A DNA stretch of 64,000 nt from an uncultured Lachnospiraceae bacterium (GTDB lineage: Bacteria; Bacillota; Clostridia; Lachnospirales; Lachnospiraceae): contig CANPZE010000002.1 of the NCBI GenBank assembly GCA_947589315.1, positions 1 to 64,000 on the forward strand. The letters are read 5' to 3'. The notes beneath the pieces were generated by a model that saw nothing but the letters and a program-made list of their open reading frames with translations, ran no database searches and was not told where the DNA came from. How positions within the stretch are numbered: the stretch's first letter is position 1; each line of letters opens with the position of its first letter. Below are positions 1-6,250 of this stretch, in pieces. A program made the translations under genes and the position numbers.

Positions 1-1
1 A

Positions 2-316
2 CTTGTCGAGAGCGATGACAGATACAGGCATATGAACCCGCTGACTGCAGATATTGCAAACAGCGTTACAAATTCTAAATTGAAACTTACAGCAAACGAG
101 AAAGGAGAGGTCGATATGTGTATTGCTATTTCTGAAATGAGAAAAGAAAGCCATGAGGAAGGCATCCTTGTGGGACGACGTGAGGGACAACGTGAGGGAA
201 CCCTTCAAACTCTGGCAACTCTTGTAAATCTGAAAAAGCTTTCTGTCCAGGACGCTGCCTCTACGGCGGGCATATCGGAAGAGGACTTTGAACGATACAT
301 GGCTTCCTGCAATTAA
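2..316 (+). CDS. Rpn family recombination-promoting nuclease / PD-(D/E)XK transposase, C-terminal part (5' end outside window)
   Basis: The reading frame is already open at the first full codon (LVESDDRY..), so the listed ATG at 32 is probably internal and the gene begins left of the window. The visible tail has the layout typical of the Rpn/PD-(D/E)XK transposase-like family: a VDMCIAISEM helix, a charged stretch of EG repeats (EEGILVGRREGQREG), then a short end in which LSVQDAASTAGISEEDF resembles the usual helix-turn-helix-like closing. The nuclease domain itself is not visible, so completeness and activity cannot be judged. The family promotes RecA-independent recombination and is usually present in many copies in gut Clostridia. 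A BspA-type repeat remnant and an XRE gene follow, consistent with an accessory region. Confidence 0.7.
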   Translation, partial: LVESDDRYRHMNPLTADIANSVTNSKLKLTANEKGEVDMCIAISEMRKESHEEGILVGRREGQREGTLQTLATLVNLKKLSVQDAASTAGISEEDFERYMASCN

Positions 317-334
317 CTGACAGGCTTTCTACAA

Positions 335-469
335 TCATAAAACGCTGTCCGGCATCTCGATGCTTGTCAGACTGTCAAGCCCGATAAATGCAGAATCCCC
401 GATACTTGTCATATCAGTTTCTACTACTATATGGACATATTTATTTATAACAAGATGCTCATTCCTTTT
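335..469 (-). pseudogene. BspA-type leucine-rich repeat (LRR_5) gene remnant
   Basis: On the minus strand a 44-codon frame, too short for the ORF track, ends in TSIGDSAFIGLDSLTSIEMP and then a stop. This matches the LRR_5 consensus (I..saF.gC.sLtsi.iPdsV) of BspA-like surface proteins. It is bounded upstream by a TGA, has no start codon with a ribosome-binding site, and holds only one repeat, so it reads as the decayed 3' end of a larger gene. The LRR match is seen in the sequence; that it is a remnant is inference. Confidence 0.55.
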
Positions 470-546
470 TCATATGTCAAAACGTACAAGATAGGAAAAT
501 TCTCAGCCGTATGCTAAAATGATACAGAAAACAACAAAAAAATTCC

Positions 547-585
547 CCAACCAATGGTTGAATCTCCTCAACCCAACCACTGGTT
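547..585. promoter_or_regulatory. Two operator-like repeats upstream of the XRE gene
   Basis: Two similar 13-14 bp elements, CCAACCAATGGTTG (547-560) and CCAACCACTGGTT (573-585), each form an inverted repeat (AACC-N3-GGTT) and start 26 bp apart. They lie about 50-90 bp before the XRE start codon, where an autoregulatory operator would be expected. A TGCTAAAAT extended -10-like sequence lies just upstream (about 512-520). Binding by the downstream regulator is inferred. Confidence 0.45.
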
Positions 586-635
586 CGTGTGAAAAACATA
601 TAGTTAGGCGTATCGTTCAAGCTGAAAGGAGAGAA

Positions 636-1460
636 ATGATGAATCAGACAGAGATTGGAAAATTCATTGCCAAATGTCGTAAAGAGAAAAAACTAACTCA
701 GGCGCAGTTAGCAGAAAAATTAAACATTACAGATAGGGCGGTATCTAAATGGGAAACAGGTAAAAGTATGCCTGATTCATCTATAATGTTAGAACTTTGC
801 GAAATATTGGGAATTACAGTAAACGAGTTGTTAAGCGGAGAGGAAATTGACATGGAAAGTTTTGAAAAAAAGGCAGATGAAAATTTGATTGCTTTGAAAA
901 GGAAAGATGAAAATAACATGACAAAGAATGTGATTATTTCAATTTTGTTTTCCGTAACACTTTTGATAGGGATTATGGTATGTCTCATTTGCAATATTGC
1001 AATATCCGGTGATTTAACATGGTCACTAATCCCGGTCAGTTCCATTGTTTTTGCATGGGTTATATCTTTGCCAAGTATTATATTGGGGAAAAGAGGGATT
1101 TTTGTAAGTTTAATATCATTAAGCGTTTTTATCATTCCCTATCTGTTTTTATTAGGCAATTTACTAAAAGTGAAAGAAGTATTTTCAATTGGCGCAGTAA
1201 TAGCGGTAACTTCAATCGCTTTCTTATGGATAATAGCCGCAATTTTTAACCACATTGGAAAAACAAGGAAGTTAATTGCTCTAGGAACAACTTTTTTGTT
1301 AGCTATCCCCTTCTTGATCATTGTCAATGTAATACTATCAAAAATGATAGAGGAGCCTACTTCTGATATATGGAATATGCTGTCTATCTTTATATTGTTG
1401 ATATTTGCATTTGTTTCTTTTATTTGTGATTATGCCAAGAAAAAAGGATTGATGAAGTAA
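636..1460 (+). CDS. XRE-family HTH regulator with membrane-embedded C-terminus
   Basis: The ORF track starts at 519, but AAAGGAGAG at 625-633 points to the ATG at 636 or 639 (MMNQTEIGKF); 639 has the better spacing. Residues 1-70 are a classic XRE/Cro helix-turn-helix (KKLTQAQLAEKLNITDRAVSKWETGK). A short charged linker (MESFEKKADENLIALKRKDE) follows, then about six hydrophobic segments to the end. XRE proteins with this membrane tail are widespread in Firmicutes, where the tail may sense envelope conditions or hold the protein at the membrane; the signal here is unknown. The gene looks more AT-rich than the housekeeping genes further along and sits in an accessory patch, suggesting acquisition. 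Paired operator-like repeats lie upstream. Confidence 0.8.
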   Translation: MMNQTEIGKFIAKCRKEKKLTQAQLAEKLNITDRAVSKWETGKSMPDSSIMLELCEILGITVNELLSGEEIDMESFEKKADENLIALKRKDENNMTKNVIISILFSVTLLIGIMVCLICNIAISGDLTWSLIPVSSIVFAWVISLPSIILGKRGIFVSLISLSVFIIPYLFLLGNLLKVKEVFSIGAVIAVTSIAFLWIIAAIFNHIGKTRKLIALGTTFLLAIPFLIIVNVILSKMIEEPTSDIWNMLSIFILLIFAFVSFICDYAKKKGLMK

Positions 1461-1783
1461 TAAAAGGAGTTCCGTTCTGCCCGGTTTTGTGATCGGTTAA
1501 TCAAAGAGCAACAGCCTAATGCCGCCACACTTAAATTCCGCTTTGATGGACAGACTACATGATGGGCACATCCATTGCACTGTATGCAGATTGTCCGCAG
1601 TCCAAAAAGATTGCCTTTCGTATCAACAAGTTTAATTGCCTTTCCATAATTCAAAGCCAGACTGGTTATCTTCTTTGCTATACATAATCTCATCTCGCTT
1701 TTAGTTTTAAAAGCCATCTTAATATTGGGGGATTTTCTAGGTCAATGATTCTTAATGGCAGAGCAGTGACAAAACTTTTTCGA
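1461..1783. other. Non-coding stretch with no supported gene
   Basis: About 320 bases between the XRE gene and the first terminator copy. A minus-strand frame (1430-1717) covers it but lacks a ribosome-binding site and overlaps the XRE stop. Plus-strand frames contain short protein-like stretches broken by stops. It may be decayed coding DNA, but I cannot assign a family. Confidence 0.4.
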
Positions 1784-1822
1784 CCCCAAAAAAGAAGAAA
1801 GTACCATTTCCCGGTACTTTCC
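1784..1822 (-). terminator. Rho-independent terminator, extra copy of the tRNA-Ser terminator
   Basis: Read on the minus strand, GAAAGTACC and GGTACTTTC arms enclose a short loop and run into TTCTTTTTT. The 39-nt sequence is almost identical to 2887-2926, the terminator next to tRNA-Ser(GGA), differing by one A and one G/A. No minus-strand gene ends here, so it looks like a duplicated terminator left by insertion of the intervening DNA. Confidence 0.65.
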
Positions 1823-1882
1823 TACATAAATAATGGGAGGTAACTGACCTTCTTGAATATTTCGCTTATAGTAATGCATAAT

Positions 1883-1902
1883 AAATCAGTGATAACTGAT
1901 TT
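1883..1902. repeat. Perfect 8-bp inverted repeat upstream of the DUF3800 gene
   Basis: AAATCAGT-GATA-ACTGATTT has 8-bp arms and a 4-nt loop and lies about 90 bp before the DUF3800 start. It could be an operator or an RNA hairpin. No T-tract follows, so a terminator is unlikely. Confidence 0.4.
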
Positions 1903-1934
1903 TGGACTGGTCGAAAGGCCCTGGTCCACCGAAC

Positions 1935-1953
1935 GGCGGGGAATTTCCCCGCC
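1935..1953. other. Strong GC hairpin in the DUF3800 leader
   Basis: GGCGGGGAATTTCCCCGCC is a perfect palindrome (7-bp GC stem plus A/T core) followed by ATTTTCATTTTC, 37 bp before the DUF3800 ATG. It has terminator-like features on the plus strand, so it may terminate upstream transcripts or attenuate entry into the DUF3800 gene. Confidence 0.45.
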
Positions 1954-1990
1954 ATTTTCATTTTCAGCTTTATTATCAAAGGGTGATTGT

Positions 1991-2689
1991 ATGTCAGAAA
2001 AGATACTTAGTGTTTTCATAGGCGAGTCCGGCGACTTCGGTCCCTATGAAGCCCATGCACCCTACTACCTTGTTTCTATGATATTACATAACCAAAATAC
2101 GGATATTTCTAAAAACATAAAAGTTTTCGATACCCATCTAGCCAATTTAGGCTATCAAAATCATGCCATTCACACTGGTCTACTGATACGGCGCGAATCC
2201 GTGTATTCCAACGCTTGGATCAAGGAACGGAAACGCCTGTTCAATGCCTTATTCAACTTTGCCCGCAAGCTTGATTTTCAGTATTCCTACATCAAGATAA
2301 GGAAAAGCGAATGTCCAGATGTCATAACAATAACTTCCAAGGTATCAAAGGCTCTGGCTAATGAGCTGAAACGCGATGAGAATTTTTTGAATAGCTTTAA
2401 TAATATTATTGTCTACTATGATAATGGGCAAATTGAACTCACTAAAATCCTCACATCCGTATTCAGCTCGTTATATATCCATGTTGAATTTCGGAAAGCG
2501 AAACCCATAGACTATAAATTATTTCAAATTGCCGACCTTGTCTGTACAATGGAGCTTTTATCCGAAAAGGCAGATAACCATATATTTACCCATTCTGAAA
2601 TGGAGTTTTTTGGAAATATCAGAAATTTTATTCTATCATACATTTTTCAGCTGTACAAGCATAAAATGAAAATATACAGTTTTCCTTAA
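1991..2689 (+). CDS. DUF3800 domain protein
   Basis: The track begins at 1853, but that frame runs through two hairpins; the ATG at 1991 (MSEKILSVFI) has AAAGGGTGA just upstream and gives a normal 232-residue protein. It matches DUF3800, a predicted RNase H-like fold found in mobile and defence-associated neighbourhoods: an N-terminal beta strand with the [DE]-S-G signature (VFIGESGDFG), a central basic region, and a C-terminal LFQIADLVC helix. The usual motif is I-D-E-S-G; here the first acidic residue is Gly, which would remove a presumed metal ligand. The substrate is unknown for the family. The gene stands alone between two copies of the same terminator sequence, suggesting a small inserted unit. 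Confidence 0.75.
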   Translation: MSEKILSVFIGESGDFGPYEAHAPYYLVSMILHNQNTDISKNIKVFDTHLANLGYQNHAIHTGLLIRRESVYSNAWIKERKRLFNALFNFARKLDFQYSYIKIRKSECPDVITITSKVSKALANELKRDENFLNSFNNIIVYYDNGQIELTKILTSVFSSLYIHVEFRKAKPIDYKLFQIADLVCTMELLSEKADNHIFTHSEMEFFGNIRNFILSYIFQLYKHKMKIYSFP

Positions 2690-2763
2690 ATAACCGACGG
2701 CGCTTCTTTTGTTGTATTGAATCTTATTCCTAAAAACAGGGGAGACGATTTTTCAGATGTAAA

Positions 2764-2889
2764 AAAAGAACACCGCCTGCACTGACGCCATGCGTCCCAC
2801 TACTTTTGATCAATTTCCTATCCCATAAAAAGGACACCGTCTGCGCTGGCGCCATGCGTTCTGCTTCTCTTCGAGCAATTTCCTATCCC
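2764..2889. repeat. Two diverged tandem copies of a ~63-bp unit
   Basis: Units at about 2764-2824 and 2827-2889 share CACCG-CTGC-CTG-CGCCATGCGT and end in CAATTTCCTATCCC. Each begins with an A-run that would be a T-run in the minus orientation, in line with the downstream side of tRNA-Ser(GGA). They give rise to a spurious minus ORF (2818-3054). Function unknown; a decayed terminator or duplicated tRNA 3' flank is possible. Confidence 0.6.
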
Positions 2890-2926
2890 CAAAAAAAGAA
2901 GAAAGTACCATTTCCCGATACTTTCC
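2887..2926 (-). terminator. Terminator of tRNA-Ser(GGA)
   Basis: On the minus strand GAAAGTATCGGGAAATGGTACTTTC forms a hairpin followed by TTCTTTTTTT, about 37 nt downstream of the tRNA 3' end. A near-identical copy lies at 1784-1822. Confidence 0.8.
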
Positions 2927-2962
2927 ATCATTTCGAAGTATATTTTTAACATACTTTCTAAA

Positions 2963-3051
2963 CGGAGAAGGAGGGATTTGAACCCTCGCGCCGCTATTAA
3001 CGACCTACTCCCTTTCCAGGGGAGCCCCTTCAGCCTCTTGGGTACTTCTCC
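2963..3051 (-). tRNA. tRNA-Ser (anticodon GGA)
   Basis: Read on the minus strand: acceptor arms GGAGAAG/CTTCTCC pair, the discriminator is G as in serine tRNAs, the anticodon stem-loop CTCCCCTGGAAAGGGAG presents GGA, a long variable arm typical of class II tRNAs follows, and the T arm reads GAGGGTTCAAATCCCTC. The length of 89 nt fits tRNA-Ser. CCA is not encoded. It follows tRNA-Ser(UGA) in the same direction with a terminator between them. Confidence 0.95.
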
Positions 3052-3067
3052 CAATCATATCTCCGGA

Positions 3068-3095
3068 CAAAAAAGAAAACGCTTTCGCGTTCTTC
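3068..3095 (-). terminator. Terminator of tRNA-Ser(UGA)
   Basis: Minus strand: GAACGC-GAAA-GCGTTTTC hairpin followed by TTTTTTGT, between the two tRNA-Ser genes. This suggests the two tRNAs are at least partly transcribed separately. Confidence 0.75.
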
Positions 3096-3112
3096 TTTTT
3101 ATCTCGGTAAAG

Positions 3113-3198
3113 CGGAGAGGGTGGGATTCGAACCCACGCGCCCTTGCGGACAAACGGTTTTCAAGACCGCCTCGTTATGACCACTTCGATACCTCTCC
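3113..3198 (-). tRNA. tRNA-Ser (anticodon UGA)
   Basis: Minus strand: acceptor arms GGAGAGG/CCTCTCC, anticodon stem-loop CGGTCTTGAAAACCG presenting TGA, a long variable arm, and T arm GTGGGTTCGAATCCCAC. G discriminator and 86 nt length fit a class II serine tRNA. A near-consensus promoter lies 51-79 bp upstream. Confidence 0.95.
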
Positions 3199-3248
3199 AT
3201 AACTTTACACCGTCTCAAATAGTCGCTTCTCAAAAACGCTGCTTGTCA

Positions 3249-3277
3249 AGTATAACATTCTCCCCGGATTCCGTCAA
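3249..3277 (-). promoter_or_regulatory. Sigma-70-type promoter of tRNA-Ser(UGA)
   Basis: Minus strand TTGACG (3272-3277), a 17-bp spacer and TATACT (3249-3254), close to the consensus. Transcription would start about 40 nt before the mature tRNA 5' end. Confidence 0.7.
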
Positions 3278-3344
3278 GCCTTTTTTCACGTTTTGCATAT
3301 TTTCCGGAATCTGAAATGCGAAGCTGCGTCTGACAATCCCGTGA

Positions 3345-3384
3345 AAAAGTGTAGGAGCCGTTTCACACAAGGCAAAACGGCTCC
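3345..3384 (-). terminator. Terminator of the kinase operon
   Basis: Arms GGAGCCGTTT (3354-3363) and AAACGGCTCC (3375-3384) are perfectly complementary over 10 bp. On the minus strand they are followed by TACACTTTTTC. This lies about 150 nt after the stop of the DegV-fused kinase and before the tRNA-Ser promoter. A smaller hairpin (GGAAGTTTTACTTCC) sits beside it. Confidence 0.7.
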
Positions 3385-3536
3385 CGGAAGTTTTACTTCC
3401 TGTATTGCAGACAAGTACATTATAACAGAATTTTCCAATTTTTGTACTATTATCGACCGACAGATTTCGACCATTTTCTCGGATCACATCTTACATCGGA
3501 TCAGACGAGCCCACTCAGAGCCCGGCTCTGACAGAA

Positions 3537-6221
3537 TCAGAAGGCGCCTTTTTTCAGATAAGACAAGCCCATTGTGCCGAGCCCCCCGTTACTGGAACAA
3601 GACACCGAAGCTTTTTCTATAATTACCTTTTCAAAGGGAATATATTTTAACACTTCATTGACAAATTCTTCCTGCTCTTTGATCGTACAGCCTGCGTGAG
3701 TAATAAATACGACCGTAGGATCTATGCGGCTCTTCCTCCAAAGGACCCTGCGGATGAAACGCTTCTTTGCCTTATCCAGGTTACCGGTCCGAAATCCTCT
3801 TATTTTGGCATTGCTCTGATGCATTCTCACAATAGGATGCAGCCGGAAAGCATCACAAAACATTTTGATCCCTCTTCCCCCATGCCCGCTGGCATAGTAG
3901 TTCTGTATGGTAGGCATTAAAAATGTTGTGTCAATCTGGTTTTTCAATGTATTCAGTGCATCGCAAAGTTCCTCTACCTGATTGCAGCCATTACGAAGAA
4001 GACGGCTGGCAGCCAATACCAGCAACCCCTCGCCACAGGAGATCTGCCCGGCATCAATAACATGGACATGGTCAAACCCCTCTGCGGCCTGGGCTGCATT
4101 CTGGTAGCTGCCGCCGGCTCCGGAAGCCATAGAAATGTGGATCAACTCCTCTGCCTCAGTAAGGGCTTCTGCATAGAAATTCTCAAACTCCTCTACGGAT
4201 GCACTGACAGCAACCGCCCTGCTTCCCTGATGCGACAGATGGCGGGCAAGGTTATCCGCATCCATTTCTATCGTATCGCGGAAAACACCTTTCTCTGTTT
4301 CCACATAAGAGTATATCATCTTCAGATCATAATACTCCACATATTCTTTGGACAGATCGCTGACGCAGTCGGTAGAAATCTGGATTTTTTTCCGCTTCCG
4401 CCGTAAGATTGCCTGGGCCGCTGCAGCCGATGGATCCGATTTCCCTCCATTGATCCGATACTCGATCAGGCCTTGCGGCAGGAATTTTAATATTTCCCCT
4501 TCCAGCAGGCTCGCATCGATCGGCTTGGCCAGATAACCGTCAAAGCCGTTTTCCAGATATCTCTGCCTGTCGGCAGCAGATACATTAGCCGTAACTATGA
4601 TCACCGGTATCTGCCGGATCAGGCGGCTTTCCCTGTGGCGGATCGCTTTTAAAGTCTGCTCCCCGTCCATCCCCGGCATCATACTATCCAGAAGGATGAC
4701 ATGATACATCTTTTTCTTGATTAATTCCAGACATTCCTCTCCACTTTTGGCGGTGTCGATCTGAACCTTAGTAGCCCGCAGAAGTTTACGGATCACCATC
4801 AGGTTTGTCTCATTGTCGTCCACGACAAGAACTTTGGCCATAGGCGCTTCAAAAGTATGTTTATAGTGCCTCAATTCTTTACTCTGCAATTTCCCGAGAT
4901 AATCCACATTACCGACAGGCTTGCCGTCTACAATCTGCTGATCCAGAGTCACGGTGAACACAGAGCCTTTTTTATAAATACTGTCAACCGTGATCGTTCC
5001 TCCCATCAGGCTGACGAGCTGCTTTGTGATCGCAAGGCCCAGGCCGCTTCCTTCTATTTTACGGTTTTTCTCCCGGTCAATCCTCTTAAAATAATCGTAT
5101 AGTGATTCCAGATCCTCCTTCTTGATACCGATGCCTGTATCCGAAACAGAGACCGTCAGACGTTCCCTGTCCTCTTCTGTCTTCTCGCCCCGCACGGACA
5201 GTGTCACAGATCCCTTCTGGGTATATTTTGCGCTATTAGTCAGCAGATTGATCAAAATCTGCTTAATACGCATTTCATCCCCAAGTAGCACAGCAGGCAG
5301 ATCGCTGTCAATATCGATATAAAAGTTCAGGTTTTTCTCACTCATCCGGATCTGCAGCAACCCTATTACGTCATCAAACAGTTCCCTTGTCCTGTACTCC
5401 ACCGGGACAATCGCCATACGCTCGCTTTCAATCTGGGAAAAATCTAAGATATCATTGATCAGGGCCAGCAGTATCTTACTGGCATTTTTCACTTTCAGCG
5501 CATCTTCTGCCACTTCATCAGAAATCTCTTCCCGCAGGATCATTTCATTTAAGCCGATGATCGTATTGATCGGCGTCCGGATCTCATGGCTCATATTTGT
5601 AAAGAAGGCGTCTTTCGATTTAATAATCTTCTCAATCTCATTCTTTTGCTCCAGAGTCCGCTCCCTCTCTTTTTCGTATGATTGGAGCTGAAAACGCATG
5701 ATAAGTCCCACAGCGATCCCCACAACGACCACGGCAAACAGAGAATCATAATAGACTGCCGATTTGGAGCCAAGGGATATGATCAGCTCCGGATTACGAT
5801 AGGCAAATACATAGGTCCCAATGTCTGTCCCAATAGCCAGGGTAAGAAAAATAACAAGCGTTTTCTTGCGGAACATGATAAAAATATACAGAATCCCCAG
5901 CACAAACCATATTGTAGCGCCCCCATTGATCCCTCCACTGGAGAAAAAGACAAAAGGGAATATCCCGCAGATGACAAATACTGCAAACAATACGGAGGCA
6001 AAGTCCACTTTATGGTATTGGAATGTCATTACGACCGCAATCAAAATAATGAATAGAAGGGCGCATATAGGAAGGGCATTGATCAGGGGATTGTTCAACG
6101 CAAACCCTGCCAGTATCGCAGTGATACATACCATCATTCCCACCACCAGTATCAGGCGGAACAGCTGCTCTCTTATATCTGCAGCCCCTCTGTAAATTAC
6201 CTTTCTTATCTTTTCCCGCAT
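3537..6221 (-). CDS. Hybrid histidine kinase-receiver fused to a DegV domain
   Basis: One uninterrupted 894-codon frame. Residues about 20-180 hold six or so membrane segments with little outside the bilayer. The HisKA box is FFTNMSHEIRTPIN (His212). The ATPase domain spans about 300-430, with DTGIGIKKED and GSGLGLAITK. A receiver follows (VLVVDDNETN, phospho-acceptor Asp512 in LLDSMMPGMDG, Lys in LAKPID). From about 612 to the end the protein is a complete DegV-like fatty-acid-binding domain: ISTDCVSDLSKEYVEYYDLK, then HISMASGAGGSYQNAAQ, THAGCTIKEQ and an AS..SSNGGLGTMGLSY end. DegV proteins normally stand alone and bind long-chain acyl groups, in some Firmicutes feeding the FakA kinase. Here DegV may deliver a lipid signal to the phosphorelay, or be an output; this is inference. 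It lies 29 bp after the upstream kinase gene, and no HPt domain is present. Confidence 0.85.
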   Translation of the reverse strand: MREKIRKVIYRGAADIREQLFRLILVVGMMVCITAILAGFALNNPLINALPICALLFIILIAVVMTFQYHKVDFASVLFAVFVICGIFPFVFFSSGGINGGATIWFVLGILYIFIMFRKKTLVIFLTLAIGTDIGTYVFAYRNPELIISLGSKSAVYYDSLFAVVVVGIAVGLIMRFQLQSYEKERERTLEQKNEIEKIIKSKDAFFTNMSHEIRTPINTIIGLNEMILREEISDEVAEDALKVKNASKILLALINDILDFSQIESERMAIVPVEYRTRELFDDVIGLLQIRMSEKNLNFYIDIDSDLPAVLLGDEMRIKQILINLLTNSAKYTQKGSVTLSVRGEKTEEDRERLTVSVSDTGIGIKKEDLESLYDYFKRIDREKNRKIEGSGLGLAITKQLVSLMGGTITVDSIYKKGSVFTVTLDQQIVDGKPVGNVDYLGKLQSKELRHYKHTFEAPMAKVLVVDDNETNLMVIRKLLRATKVQIDTAKSGEECLELIKKKMYHVILLDSMMPGMDGEQTLKAIRHRESRLIRQIPVIIVTANVSAADRQRYLENGFDGYLAKPIDASLLEGEILKFLPQGLIEYRINGGKSDPSAAAAQAILRRKRKKIQISTDCVSDLSKEYVEYYDLKMIYSYVETEKGVFRDTIEMDADNLARHLSHQGSRAVAVSASVEEFENFYAEALTEAEELIHISMASGAGGSYQNAAQAAEGFDHVHVIDAGQISCGEGLLVLAASRLLRNGCNQVEELCDALNTLKNQIDTTFLMPTIQNYYASGHGGRGIKMFCDAFRLHPIVRMHQSNAKIRGFRTGNLDKAKKRFIRRVLWRKSRIDPTVVFITHAGCTIKEQEEFVNEVLKYIPFEKVIIEKASVSCSSNGGLGTMGLSYLKKGAF

Positions 6222-6250
6222 TTTATCCTCTCATTCTGCCTATAAGCTTC

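Noticed and set aside
1430-1717. Minus-strand 95-residue ORF with several Cys residues
   Set aside because: No ribosome-binding site before its ATG, overlaps the XRE 3' end, and matches no family I recognise.
2818-3054. Minus-strand ORF of 78 residues across tRNA-Ser
   Set aside because: It reads through the tRNA gene, its terminator and the tandem repeat; it is a typical spurious ORF.
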